Shown in pieces: positions 15,975 through 23,935 of a stretch of DNA of 37,068 nucleotides. Below the pieces are notes generated by a model. The model was not told the origin of the DNA and ran no database searches. It saw nothing but the letters and a program-made list of their open reading frames with translations. The DNA lies in IMG/VR virus record IMGVR_UViG_3300035670_000079, positions 64,001 through 101,068 of that record; one strand, written 5' to 3'. The first letter of the stretch is position 1. The number at the start of each line of letters is the position of its first letter. The position numbers were made by a program, and so were the translations under genes. The DNA is from a virus.

Positions 15975-16178
15975 GTGATTCTTTGCAAGACTTGCAACAA
16001 CATGAATCAGGTCAATGACCCTTATTGTAGGTTTTGTGGTAAGTATATGCTCCCTGTTATTGATTATAGTAATTCTACTGCTGTTGTGTCACCGGCTCGC
16101 GCCGGGGTTGTAGTCACAGACGCCATTGCTAAGCGTATGGAAGAATTGAGAAAAGAGATTCACATTCTGAACTGGTGA
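15975..16178 (+). CDS. Small zinc-ribbon protein
   Basis: 67 aa with a GTG start one base after the upstream stop; GGGAGGT lies about 6 nt before it. The N-terminus is a classic two-knuckle zinc ribbon: CKTC, 11 residues, CRFC. A linker and a helical end (AIAKRMEELRKEIHILNW) follow. It could bind nucleic acid or a host protein. No more precise family is visible. The palindrome at 15983 lies within the first codons. Confidence 0.7.
   Translation: MILCKTCNNMNQVNDPYCRFCGKYMLPVIDYSNSTAVVSPARAGVVVTDAIAKRMEELRKEIHILNW
15983..15997. repeat. Interspersed palindrome, site 9
   Basis: TTGCAAG-A-CTTGCAA, perfect, starting at the third codon of the zinc-ribbon gene and forming its first knuckle (Leu-Cys-Lys-Thr-Cys-Asn). 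Confidence 0.9.
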
Positions 16179-16194
16179 AAAGTTAGGGAAACCT

Positions 16195-16335
16195 ATGAGC
16201 AAGAAAAAGATTTTGATTGTCGGCGGTGGCACCCTCTTAGATGAAAAGACAGGAGGTTATGTATCACTGGAAGATAGGTTAAAGGTTACATCAGTAGTAG
16301 ATGATGCTGGTAAACTTTTGAAAGGGGTCCGCTAA
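16195..16335 (+). CDS. Very small early protein of unknown function
   Basis: 46 aa, filling the gap between two genes exactly, with AGGGA just upstream of the ATG. It reads MSKKKILIVGGGTLLDEKTGG and ends KLLKGVR. The N-terminal KILIVGGGT looks like a nucleotide-binding strand-loop, but the protein is too short for a full Rossmann fold, so this may be coincidence or a remnant. It ends one base before the next GTG start. Function unknown. Confidence 0.6.
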   Translation: MSKKKILIVGGGTLLDEKTGGYVSLEDRLKVTSVVDDAGKLLKGVR

Positions 16336-16336
16336 G

Positions 16337-17413
16337 GTGCATATTTACGAAGTAACAAAGCATACTGGTAATGGCTACGGAACACTGATAGACGCTCTAC
16401 GTTACAACGGTAATGGTAAGCGTTACGTTGTTTTCAGGCAGGGTGGCAATTACTCCATTCCGCACGATGATTGGGTTATTGAGGGTTCCAGTAATATAGT
16501 AGTATTAGGTAGGTCTGCCCCTGCTAATGGTGTTGTCCATATTGTTGACCATCCGTTGTGTTTGTCTAATTGCAGGGATATCTCCTTAAATGACCTTGTG
16601 TTTACGCTTAAATCCGCCACCACCCCCGGTAATGCAATATGGTGGAACCCTCTTAAAATATTGGGAGATAGGCCTAATTCAACTTCAGATATTTTAGTAC
16701 GCCGGTGCCACTTCAGGGGTGGTAATGATGAAATTCCAGTAGGCCCGTCAAATATTACTAAATATGGTGTTCAATATGGTGATGCGCCTGTTGGTAGCAA
16801 TATAATATTTTCTCAGTGTTGGTTTGCATTCCCATTTAGGGCTATGCGTGGTAAAGACGGTACCGTAGGTCGCCACAATTTCCACCTTATGCTAACTGGT
16901 ATTGAGAATTTTGAGATAAGCTATTGCACATTTTGTCACGCTAATCGTCGATCCCCACAAGTCCGGGGTACAGGTACTATAGCCAACAATATCATCTATA
17001 ACTATGGTTCAAGTGCTATAGCTATAATGGGTAATTCAGTTGTTGACGTTTATGGTAATAGCTGTTATGCCGGTAAGAATACTAAAATGTCTGAGCCTAG
17101 GGAGATACCGTTTTCCATAGAACCCGGCTATAATGGTAAGGTGATACTGTACTCAGGTCTGAATTTTTACAATTATCGTAGCACTCAGCAAAGGCCTGAA
17201 TCACTGAATATTGTAAATGAAGTACCGGGTCAAGTTGAACTTATTGAAATGCCTATGAGAAATTTCGACACTACTTTGTTTAGACCCAACTCGTTAACTA
17301 TGGCTCTTAAGAACGATCCTATGTACCCGCATTATAGGGATTTTGATAGGGCTTGGGCTATAGATGAGAGTGAATTTGGTGGTATACCTTCTAACTTGTT
17401 GTGGGGGACGTGA
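16337..17413 (+). CDS. Pectate-lyase-like right-handed beta-helix protein
   Basis: 358 aa, GTG start one base after the previous stop, with AAAGGGG upstream. It follows the pectate lyase plan: a TLIDALRY...RYVVFRQGGNYSI opening (about residues 16-41), SNIVVLGRSAPANGV (52-66), a series of short beta-helix coils (DILVRRCHFRGG, NIIFSQCWFAFPF), then CHANRRSPQVRG at 200-211, equivalent to the catalytic Arg region, and NNIIYNYGSSA at 217-227. The expected activity is cleavage of an acidic polysaccharide by beta-elimination. Oddly, it has neither a signal peptide nor a virion-anchoring N-terminal domain, and it sits among early genes. It may act after lysis or be a non-enzymatic beta-helix. Confidence 0.7.
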   Translation: MHIYEVTKHTGNGYGTLIDALRYNGNGKRYVVFRQGGNYSIPHDDWVIEGSSNIVVLGRSAPANGVVHIVDHPLCLSNCRDISLNDLVFTLKSATTPGNAIWWNPLKILGDRPNSTSDILVRRCHFRGGNDEIPVGPSNITKYGVQYGDAPVGSNIIFSQCWFAFPFRAMRGKDGTVGRHNFHLMLTGIENFEISYCTFCHANRRSPQVRGTGTIANNIIYNYGSSAIAIMGNSVVDVYGNSCYAGKNTKMSEPREIPFSIEPGYNGKVILYSGLNFYNYRSTQQRPESLNIVNEVPGQVELIEMPMRNFDTTLFRPNSLTMALKNDPMYPHYRDFDRAWAIDESEFGGIPSNLLWGT

Positions 17414-18004
17414 GTGCCAGACGCTCCGGAGGTGACAAAAGTAATACTATCTGTAATAGGGGTAACGTGTTCCGGTAAGAGTACTTTCATAGATTACTGC
17501 GTAAAGGAGTTTGGAGATATCGTATTCCCGGTTCAGATAGGTAAAATATTGCGAGCTAAGTACCCTCCGGAATACTTTGAGGGTTTGGGGGCTATGGCCA
17601 AGACTTCTGCCGAAGTATCGCAGTTATTGCGTAGGGCTATTACGGAATTTGCGCAATCCGATAAAGTAGTGATGCTATTGGATGGTGTACCTAGAGAGGC
17701 TTCGCAAGTGCCCCTGTTGCAAGAGCTTGCAACTGACTCAGGTATCCTCGGTATATTCTGCTTGCATTTGCAGTGCTCAGATGATATACTACGTCAACGG
17801 GCTGAGGCTAGTAGATCAGGTGCATCGCTAGACTTAGCTTTAGCTAGGATAACTAATGATAAAATTATGTATGAAACAGTGGTGCCTGAGATTGCTGAGG
17901 CTTCTATACCGTACTTGCAGCAATCCACTGAGGATGCTACGGAACGTGATTATATTAAGTGGCTACGTGGTGCCTTAGGTCTTTGGACACCTTTTGGGAG
18001 TTGA
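17414..18004 (+). CDS. P-loop nucleoside monophosphate kinase-like protein
   Basis: 196 aa, GTG start directly after the previous stop, with GGGGGA upstream. The Walker A loop GVTCSGKST (16-24) follows a hydrophobic strand (KVILSVI). DGVPRE at 90-95 matches the DG-(F/Y)-PR lid motif of adenylate kinases and related nucleotide kinases, and R107-150 region helices (SDDILRQRAEASR) recall the LID-flanking RxxxR pattern. This would phosphorylate a nucleoside monophosphate to feed phage DNA synthesis. The exact substrate is not clear. Confidence 0.7.
   Translation: MPDAPEVTKVILSVIGVTCSGKSTFIDYCVKEFGDIVFPVQIGKILRAKYPPEYFEGLGAMAKTSAEVSQLLRRAITEFAQSDKVVMLLDGVPREASQVPLLQELATDSGILGIFCLHLQCSDDILRQRAEASRSGASLDLALARITNDKIMYETVVPEIAEASIPYLQQSTEDATERDYIKWLRGALGLWTPFGS
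17717..17732. repeat. Interspersed palindrome, site 10
   Basis: TTGCAAG-AG-CTTGCAA, perfect arms, inside the kinase-like gene, read as Leu-Gln-Glu-Leu-Ala. Confidence 0.9.
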
Positions 18005-18007
18005 GAT

Positions 18008-18253
18008 ATGCCGAAAGGCTCGCGAGTAGGTGATGCGTGCATTTATAAGAGTATGAAGACACGCTGCTGGGAAAAGGGCTATTTACTATTTTGGGGTAAA
18101 GATTTCGAGGAATTTGATGATGGCCCTGTAGAGATTACAGTTGCTGTGATTGAAGATGACGCTACCGGTGATGTTCGACATGTGACACCTCCCTGCTTAT
18201 CTTTTAAGATAGACGGGCGGTTAGGCAAGCCTTGGGGAGAACGCAGTGCGTAA
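18008..18253 (+). CDS. Small early protein of unknown function
   Basis: 81 aa, ATG 3 nt after the previous stop, with weak ribosome-site support. The sequence MPKGSRVGDACIYKSMKTRCWEKGYLLFWGKDFEEFDDGPV is followed by a beta-leaning middle (VEITVAVIEDDATGDVRHVTPPCLSF), suggesting a small barrel-like fold. No family is recognised. It overlaps the next gene by 8 nt. Confidence 0.65.
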   Translation: MPKGSRVGDACIYKSMKTRCWEKGYLLFWGKDFEEFDDGPVEITVAVIEDDATGDVRHVTPPCLSFKIDGRLGKPWGERSA

Positions 18254-18527
18254 ATCTCTGTTTGCGTTATTAATGCTTACTGCAAGTGCGGTTAGTGCGC
18301 AGGATTACTTTCAGCCTGCTGGTTATCCTACTCCGGGGTATCCTACATACGACTACTGGGGCAGACCACTGTACCCGCGACCTCACTATAATTGTTTTAA
18401 GGTTATAATTCCAAGTGGCTACGACTATTATGGTAGGCCTATGCTTGGGCCGGGTACAGTTATTTGGAACATCTGCTTACCTCAACATGTTAGGCCTGTG
18501 CGTTACGATTATAACTTTGTGCAGTAA
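18246..18527 (+). CDS. Small exported, Tyr/Pro-rich protein
   Basis: 93 aa, GTG start. The N-terminus is a clear Sec signal peptide: MRKSLFALLMLTASAVSA, a basic start and hydrophobic core with predicted cleavage after VSA, before QDYF. The mature part is rich in Tyr, Pro and Gly and repeats a YDYWGRPLYP / YDYYGRPMLGP motif. Two cysteines (Cys near 50 and near 77) could form a disulfide in the periplasm. An exported protein in the early region could modify the cell envelope, for example to block superinfection, but this is inference. No named family is recognised. Confidence 0.7.
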   Translation: MRKSLFALLMLTASAVSAQDYFQPAGYPTPGYPTYDYWGRPLYPRPHYNCFKVIIPSGYDYYGRPMLGPGTVIWNICLPQHVRPVRYDYNFVQ

Positions 18528-18541
18528 CTACAGGGAAACTC

Positions 18542-19393
18542 ATGCTGGACACGTCAGAATTTTTTGAAGTCATGCGAACGCCTAAGTTCGCGCTGTCCCA
18601 AGAGTCTGCTTATGTCTATACATACTTAGTTGCTAAGGCATTAGAGGATACAAATGATAGCGATATTCAGGCTATGCGAGGTGAAGGTTACCTTTGTCTT
18701 AAGACTAGCGATGAGGATTGCGAAAGACTTAAGTTACCAAGGGCATCACTTGTCCGGGTTGTATTAAATTTACGTAAGACAGGGTTCTTGGATGCTAAAG
18801 GTTCTGTTATAACTCTAGGTACGGTTGAGGCGTCTGTTGTCAGGTTATATGCAACAAAGTCTACGGAGCGTACTCGTAATATGATACCTGCCGCGCCAGC
18901 GGCTGAGAGAAATGACTTAATGGCACAGATACGTGCCGCCATGTCAACAAATATAGTTAGGCAGGCTGAGAACGCCTTAACTGATTTGTTGACTATGGAC
19001 GGTAAGTATGCCGCGTCCGGTAAAGGCTCACCTAGCCGGACATTATCGGTATATTGGAGACGTGTGTATGTCGATAAGTATAGATCGTCTTATGTCAATA
19101 GTTGCAGTCTTCAAGTGGAATCCGCTGGCTTTATAAGACTCTATAACTACTTCGATAAGGATTTAGAGAAGTCTTGTAAATTTGTCAGATGGGTTATAGA
19201 GAACTGGGATATTGTCGAGTTGTTTAATAAACCTAGCAAGCCTACCATTAGCCTAGTCGTAACTCAATCTGTTCTAAGTAGGTTAGATGGTCAGTATTGC
19301 AAGAGCTTGCAACCGCCTGCTCCTACTGTTGCCGACAGGCTGGATCGTACTTCTACCCCGCCTATTGGTTCGGTAGAGGGGTGGGGTGCATAG
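18542..19393 (+). CDS. Winged-helix-like protein, possible replication initiation protein
   Basis: 283 aa, AGGGAAA upstream of the ATG. The N-terminal 90 residues (ALSQESAYVYTYLVAKALED; LKTSDEDCERLKLPRASLVRVVLNLRKTGFLDAKGSVITL) have the helix-helix-helix-wing arrangement of a winged helix. The rest is helical, with YWRRVYVDKYRSSY and SCKFVRWVIENWD, and a short Pro-rich end. It directly precedes the DnaC-like loader, and a DNA-binding protein in front of a loader is a common arrangement of initiator or helicase-loader modules. The initiator role is inferred from this order. Confidence 0.45.
   Translation: MLDTSEFFEVMRTPKFALSQESAYVYTYLVAKALEDTNDSDIQAMRGEGYLCLKTSDEDCERLKLPRASLVRVVLNLRKTGFLDAKGSVITLGTVEASVVRLYATKSTERTRNMIPAAPAAERNDLMAQIRAAMSTNIVRQAENALTDLLTMDGKYAASGKGSPSRTLSVYWRRVYVDKYRSSYVNSCSLQVESAGFIRLYNYFDKDLEKSCKFVRWVIENWDIVELFNKPSKPTISLVVTQSVLSRLDGQYCKSLQPPAPTVADRLDRTSTPPIGSVEGWGA
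19297..19312. repeat. Interspersed palindrome, site 11
   Basis: TTGCAAG-AG-CTTGCAA, perfect arms, near the end of the winged-helix gene, read as Cys-Lys-Ser-Leu-Gln. Confidence 0.9.
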
Positions 19394-19980
19394 TGGATTA
19401 TCAGGCAGCATTTGATTATGTGCTTATGCCTAAAATTCATGTGAATGCTAATATTGACGCCATACCAGACACTTGTCCCCATAAGCCGGTTGTATTGAAG
19501 TTGCTTCAAGGTTTTGAAGACAGGCTAAAGTCCGGAGGTGGCATATATTTTTGGGGAGACTACGGACAAGGTAAGTCAGCCTTAGCTGCAATATTCCTGA
19601 AGTATGCTCTGATAGGTTTGCGCAAGAGTTGCTTATGGGTACGGTGTATAGATTATCCGGGGTATGTGATAAATAATGTCACTATGTCTGACGGAATTCT
19701 GATAGACAGCTTTGCAAGGTCTTGCAACTTACTTATCTTAGATGAGTTTCAATTGAATAATTCTAACATACGCTTTAGCGAGTCTGCTATAGAGAGTCTG
19801 TTGCGGGATAGGAATGACTACAAGTTATCTACTATAATCACTGGAAATGTAGCCTTGTCTACTATTAGTGAGCGGTATCCTGCGATGTTGTCAGCTATGC
19901 AGGAAGCTCTGCACCCGGTATATGTCAGTGGACACAACTTCAGGACAGCACGAATTGAAAATGCACAAAAAGGTCAGTGA
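19393..19980 (+). CDS. DnaC-like AAA+ ATPase, probable helicase loader
   Basis: 195 aa with a GTG start that overlaps the previous stop by one base (TAGTG). An in-frame TTG at 19297 lies inside the upstream gene and is rejected. Walker A is GDYGQGKS at 55-62 and Walker B LLILDEFQ at 113-120. SAIESLLRDRNDYKLSTIITGN follows, with the sensor 1 position. This length and pattern match phage DnaC/IstB-like loaders that place the replicative helicase on DNA. It lies just ahead of the DnaB-like helicase, separated by two small genes. Confidence 0.8.
   Translation: MDYQAAFDYVLMPKIHVNANIDAIPDTCPHKPVVLKLLQGFEDRLKSGGGIYFWGDYGQGKSALAAIFLKYALIGLRKSCLWVRCIDYPGYVINNVTMSDGILIDSFARSCNLLILDEFQLNNSNIRFSESAIESLLRDRNDYKLSTIITGNVALSTISERYPAMLSAMQEALHPVYVSGHNFRTARIENAQKGQ
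19712..19727. repeat. Interspersed palindrome, site 12
   Basis: TTGCAAG-GT-CTTGCAA, perfect arms, inside the loader gene just before Walker B, read as Ala-Arg-Ser-Cys-Asn. Confidence 0.9.
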
Positions 19981-20266
19981 TGATATTAATGAGTCCCGTA
20001 AAAGACAGATAGTGCAGGCTTACGCTGATTTAGGCTCACTCATCACAGCTAGGATGGCTGCACTTACATCTGATTTAAATACCGCAGTTGTTACTGACGA
20101 CTTCCTTATGGCTGTTAGTGTTAAGTTACAAAAAATTCAACTACTGACTAGAATATACCTTGATGGTCTGGAGATAGATAAGCGTGAGGCAGCGGCTATT
20201 GCTGAGGGTAAGGCTTGGGTGGACAGTCTGAGCAGTGCGGCTAAAGTAGCCTACAACTTGCAGTAA
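19961..20266 (+). CDS. Small helical protein of unknown function in the replication operon
   Basis: 101 aa. The ATG at 19961 overlaps the loader gene by 20 nt. Earlier in-frame starts lie deep in that gene. The sequence is mostly helical and charged (ESRKRQIVQAYADLGSLITARMAALTSDLNTAVVTDDFLMAVSVKLQKIQLLTRIYLDGLEIDKREAAAIAEGKAW). The ribosome site is weak, so translation is probably coupled to the upstream gene. It may be an accessory factor for the helicase or loader. No family is recognised. Confidence 0.6.
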   Translation: MHKKVSDDINESRKRQIVQAYADLGSLITARMAALTSDLNTAVVTDDFLMAVSVKLQKIQLLTRIYLDGLEIDKREAAAIAEGKAWVDSLSSAAKVAYNLQ

Positions 20267-20294
20267 CTTGAAATCAACTCGAAGGATCAGCTTG

Positions 20295-20690
20295 ATGCAC
20301 AAAAATGTCTCAGACCAACTCAAGTCAATAATTGAACATCTCTTTGAGTCACTTACTGAAAATCCAATTGAGTTGGTTAACTATAAGTTAGATAGGGTTA
20401 AACGTCATAATTACCTTTACACTATGCTCGGTAGAGCGCCAACTAAGGAAGAGTTGGTATTCTTTGACCATAGTGTTGAGCAGGAAATCGGAGGTGTCAA
20501 TGAGGAGACTCTAATACTGCATAGATATTTTGATACTGCGTTAATTGAGCGGCTGAGTAAGCCTAAAATCTCTGACGACACTTTTTGTAAGCTGTTTGAA
20601 TTGTTCATACAGTCAAGAGATGTTTTAACTATCTTGTCGGAACGTGGAAATCCGCCTAGAGATTTGAGCGATGAGGAAGCTGTTGAATGA
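20295..20690 (+). CDS. Small helical protein of unknown function
   Basis: 131 aa from the ATG at 20295, with AAGGA 8 nt upstream. A TTG at 20268 is a weak alternative. Residues 1-60 are helical with basic patches (LVNYKLDRVKRHNYLYTMLGRAPTKEELVFF), and the end is acidic (LSDEEAVE). It overlaps the helicase start by ATGA, so it is coupled to it. No motif or family is recognised. Confidence 0.6.
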   Translation: MHKNVSDQLKSIIEHLFESLTENPIELVNYKLDRVKRHNYLYTMLGRAPTKEELVFFDHSVEQEIGGVNEETLILHRYFDTALIERLSKPKISDDTFCKLFELFIQSRDVLTILSERGNPPRDLSDEEAVE

Positions 20691-22129
20691 TTACGGATTT
20701 ATTGGCCCTTAGGTTCTTTAAGTCTCTAATAGAGTCACCTGCGGGGCTGACTACAGCGACTGCTAAGGGTATATCTAATGGTAATTTTAAAGACCCCGTA
20801 ATCCAAGCGATTTATTCTTGGATACTTGATTATCATGCTAAGCATGGTGGTATGCCGAGTGCCTCGGCTGTAGACTCGCAGTTCAGTTTAACTTTGCCGA
20901 CTGTTTGTGAGCCTATCGACTTCATTTGTGATGAGATAGTCAATAGATCGACAGCTTACGCTTTGTCAGATGTGTTGAAAGCTGTTGGTACTGCGCTTGA
21001 GTCGAAGGACACTGCCAAGGCAGTGTCTATTTTATCTACAGCGGTTGCAAGTCTTGCAACAATTTCTAAGGTTGAAGTCACAGAGTTTGCGACTCAAGCA
21101 GAGGCTAGAATAGCTGACTATAAGGCTGCGGCCGCTGCGGGTACACTGGCTGGATTGCCTACGCCGTGGCCTACGCTTACTTCTGTTACTGGTGGGTGGG
21201 TTGCAGGTACTTTGAATGTGGCATTAGGTTTAGCTAACGTGGGTAAAACTTACTTTACGTGTATTTGTGCCAAGAGTATTTGTGACTTGGGCAAGAAGGC
21301 ACTATTGGTAAGTATGGAAATGCCGGCCGGGGCAGTTTTGCGACGACTGGATTGTATGCAGTTTAAGCTGCCACTACCTGCAATGCGTAATGGTACATTG
21401 GACGCAACTAACTTAGCCTTGTGGGAGACTGGCGTTAAAAGTTGGGTTCCCGGAGGTGGTGAAATAACAGTAGTAGACAAGCAAACTGTTAGCACTGTTG
21501 CTGATATATTTAGACTTGTTCAGACAAATAAGTATGACGCGGTTGTAATCGACGGTGCTTACAGATTAGAGCCTACTAAGCGTAGTCGTGCTGTATGGGA
21601 AGGTCACGCGGAGGTAGTTAATGACCTACAGAAGTATGCCGAAGTTAGCGGTATCCCTTGGATATGTACGTCGCAGTTAAATGAAATTGAAGAGGATACC
21701 AAGAAATCTCGTAGGACGGGATCAGGTTCCCCGATAAATATGTATGGTGCTAAGTACGCCAAAGAGTATGTGATTAATCCTGATGTTGTAGTTGGTATGT
21801 GGGCTACTCCTGCGGATAGGAGCTTACAGCAACTGCATCTATATATTTTGAAAGTTCGTGATATTGATCCTGAAAGTTTGCCGGATGGTGGTAAGATATC
21901 CTGTAATTGGTCCTTAAGTCGATGGGACTTTTCTGAGCTAGTACTTACAGGTGCAGCGTTGGGTGTTACCGGTGTGAGTTCCGCTGCCAGCTTGGGAGCT
22001 GTTACGGGGCTTGGTAAGGCAGTTAGTTTGGTTACTCCGGCTAAACCTAGTGTTGCCGGTAAGTCCGGCGTGCCTACGCCCAGTTCGTCAACAATATCTA
22101 CTCCAGTGGGGTTGTTTGATGGCAGCTAA
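20687..22129 (+). CDS. DnaB-like replicative DNA helicase
   Basis: 480 aa, starting on an ATGA overlap. The N-terminal helical domain (about 1-130) and a linker lead to the RecA-like motor: PTPWPTLTSVTGGWVAGTLNVALG precedes Walker A GLANVGKT (181-188). LLVSMEMPAGAVLRR, near 205-219, is the DnaB SxEM signature. Walker B is VVIDG at 285-289, and CTSQLNE near 327-333 matches the SQLNR-type motif. These features identify a hexameric replicative helicase that unwinds at the fork with the primase encoded next. The last 60 residues are Ala/Ser/Pro/Thr low-complexity. It overlaps the primase gene slightly. Confidence 0.9.
   Translation: MITDLLALRFFKSLIESPAGLTTATAKGISNGNFKDPVIQAIYSWILDYHAKHGGMPSASAVDSQFSLTLPTVCEPIDFICDEIVNRSTAYALSDVLKAVGTALESKDTAKAVSILSTAVASLATISKVEVTEFATQAEARIADYKAAAAAGTLAGLPTPWPTLTSVTGGWVAGTLNVALGLANVGKTYFTCICAKSICDLGKKALLVSMEMPAGAVLRRLDCMQFKLPLPAMRNGTLDATNLALWETGVKSWVPGGGEITVVDKQTVSTVADIFRLVQTNKYDAVVIDGAYRLEPTKRSRAVWEGHAEVVNDLQKYAEVSGIPWICTSQLNEIEEDTKKSRRTGSGSPINMYGAKYAKEYVINPDVVVGMWATPADRSLQQLHLYILKVRDIDPESLPDGGKISCNWSLSRWDFSELVLTGAALGVTGVSSAASLGAVTGLGKAVSLVTPAKPSVAGKSGVPTPSSSTISTPVGLFDGS
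21008..21027. repeat. Perfect inverted repeat inside the helicase gene
   Basis: GACACTGCC and GGCAGTGTC, 9-bp perfect arms with a 2-nt centre. It lies 17 bp upstream of the palindrome at 21045 and is read as Lys-Asp-Thr-Ala-Lys-Ala-Val-Ser. It may be chance or a local control site. Confidence 0.6.
21045..21059. repeat. Interspersed palindrome, site 13
   Basis: TTGCAAG-T-CTTGCAA, perfect, inside the helicase gene, read as Val-Ala-Ser-Leu-Ala, the same peptide as at site 5. Confidence 0.9.
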
Positions 22130-23120
22130 AGAGACTGCCCGAATGTTCTTAGATCGGGCAATGTTCCAGCTTACCGGTGAGCGCATTGAGGGTGAATTAG
22201 GCGGTAAAAACTCGAATAGGCTGATGACTTCCTGTTTAGTGGCTGCTACTCATCACGCCAGTGGTAAAGATTCCAGCCCTTCAATGGCTATCTACATAGA
22301 TAACGGTAACATTTCCTGTTATTGTTATACGTGTAAGTGGTATGGTTCCTTTGCTGACACTCTATTTGAACGCGCGGCCGGAGGTGACGATCCCGCACTA
22401 CTAGCGTTAGCTAAAGATGCTCTAGTATATAAGGTTAGCGAAGAGTTACAAGCTATTAATAAGCTTACGCAGTGTGTAGACTCATGGGGAACTGTATCTG
22501 CAAAGCCCGATAAATTAGAGCTTGGTATACCTAAGGACGCTTTACAAACAAAATTTACTTGCTATAATATGTCAGAAGCTGCGAAGAATTATCTTAAGTT
22601 GCGCGGTATATCTGAGAAGACTGCTGATAAGTATGAGTTAATGTACGATCCTGTGGAGCATCGGATAGTTTTTCCAGTATTCGCCACTAACGGCACTGTG
22701 TTAGAGCTTGTTGGGCGCGCAATCTCGCCGACTAACTACTTGAGATATCGTGTTTATCTTAATAATGGTGCTCATATGCTAGGCGGATTGCAAGGCTTGC
22801 AACCACATATTACTCAAGTAGCTCTAGTAGAGGGATTCTTTGACGTGCTTAAGGTAGCTGAGGCTGATATTGCTAATCTCGCCCCTCTGTGCGTGTTCAC
22901 GGCGGATATCTATGAGGAGCAATTCACTATCATAGCTAGGCATAACCCATTTGTTAAACTGATATTTGATAACGATAAGGCCGGAATTGCTGCTCAGAAA
23001 GTTGCAACTAAGCTTTGTGAGAAGTCAGGCTTACTCTATCGGGAGATTAAACTCCCACAAGGCGTTAAAGATATTGGCGAAATGTCCGCCAATGCTGTCA
23101 AGAAACTACTCGAAAGTTGA
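22119..23120 (+). CDS. DnaG-like DNA primase
   Basis: 333 aa. I chose the ATG at 22119 (MAAKETARMF), overlapping the helicase end by 11 nt. An upstream ATG at 22011 would give a non-homologous N-terminus. The zinc-binding domain shows TSCLVAATHH (C39, H45) and CYCYTCKWYG (C67, C69, C72), near the family's C/H-C-C pattern. The TOPRIM core has VALVEGFFDVLK (E238, with D242) and LIFDNDKAG (283-289, metal-binding DxD). There is no helicase domain, consistent with a separate DnaB. It makes RNA primers at the fork. Confidence 0.88.
   Translation: MAAKETARMFLDRAMFQLTGERIEGELGGKNSNRLMTSCLVAATHHASGKDSSPSMAIYIDNGNISCYCYTCKWYGSFADTLFERAAGGDDPALLALAKDALVYKVSEELQAINKLTQCVDSWGTVSAKPDKLELGIPKDALQTKFTCYNMSEAAKNYLKLRGISEKTADKYELMYDPVEHRIVFPVFATNGTVLELVGRAISPTNYLRYRVYLNNGAHMLGGLQGLQPHITQVALVEGFFDVLKVAEADIANLAPLCVFTADIYEEQFTIIARHNPFVKLIFDNDKAGIAAQKVATKLCEKSGLLYREIKLPQGVKDIGEMSANAVKKLLES
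22788..22802. repeat. Interspersed palindrome, site 14
   Basis: TTGCAAG-G-CTTGCAA, perfect, inside the primase gene just before the TOPRIM strand, read as Leu-Gln-Gly-Leu-Gln. Confidence 0.9.
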
Positions 23121-23128
23121 GTGCAAGC

Positions 23129-23914
23129 ATGACTGAGACGACTCCAGCGTGGCTGTTAGGTACCGGTGACAATGCTACCACCGTGCAGGATAAGGTTATC
23201 CGGCAACCTTTTAGATTCTTTCTGTCTCCCGGAGCCAAGAAAGAAATTACTTTTATTACCGACTATCCGAACTCTCCTGTTATTTGGGAGCATCAGGTAT
23301 GGGTGCAGCGTAGGGGTAGGAATGTTCCTATAAACACTACGTGTATTCGGAATATTCCCGGCACTCTCTGCCCGCTGTGTGTTTACGCTGATCAGACGGG
23401 TAAAGGCTTCTCTAGGAAAGTTCGGCTGTTTGCAGTGCTGGACCATACGCCGTGGGTTGATCGTAATAAGGTTCAGCACAACCATAGTAAGGTTATTTTG
23501 GCTGCTCCTGAAAAGGTGGCGGCACTAATAGCGCCGCTGTATGCGGATAGGCTTGATGAGGGCCAGACCTTACGTGGGTCTAAGTTGCGAGTTATTCGGG
23601 ATACTTCGCAGACTTCGCCGCAGGTCGGCAGTAGCTATAGTTTCATGAAGTGGTTGGACTTACGGCTTCCGGAGTTTAATGATACTCCTGAAAAGCAGGA
23701 GATGATTGCCGATCTGGATTGGCTTACCATTCTTGCACCTAATCATAGCCTGCTTGAACGGCTTAAGCTGGAATTAGAGGGTGTTAAGCTTCCAGAGGAC
23801 TTTACGGGTAAGGTGAGTGATTCTGGAAATGAGCCTTTCGCTGAGGGTAACACTAGTACGCCTTCCGTAGGTGTGCAAGATATTTCCTATGACGATGATG
23901 TGGCTAGTCTGTAA
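23129..23914 (+). CDS. Probable single-stranded DNA-binding protein
   Basis: 261 aa from the ATG at 23129. A TTG at 23117 overlapping the primase stop is the alternative start. The body resembles phage SSB-like OB-fold proteins: FRFFLSPGAKKEITFITDYPNSPVIWEHQVW (about 28-58) then a zinc-like set TCIRN and TLCPLCVYADQ (C72, C81, C84), followed by beta strands (SRKVRLFAVLDHTPWVD). The C-terminus is low-complexity and acidic (YDDDVASL), as in SSBs that recruit partners. Position between primase and polymerase supports the call. A terminator follows the stop. Confidence 0.65.
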   Translation: MTETTPAWLLGTGDNATTVQDKVIRQPFRFFLSPGAKKEITFITDYPNSPVIWEHQVWVQRRGRNVPINTTCIRNIPGTLCPLCVYADQTGKGFSRKVRLFAVLDHTPWVDRNKVQHNHSKVILAAPEKVAALIAPLYADRLDEGQTLRGSKLRVIRDTSQTSPQVGSSYSFMKWLDLRLPEFNDTPEKQEMIADLDWLTILAPNHSLLERLKLELEGVKLPEDFTGKVSDSGNEPFAEGNTSTPSVGVQDISYDDDVASL

Positions 23915-23935
23915 GCGTAAGTCTAAGTGGCGTGA

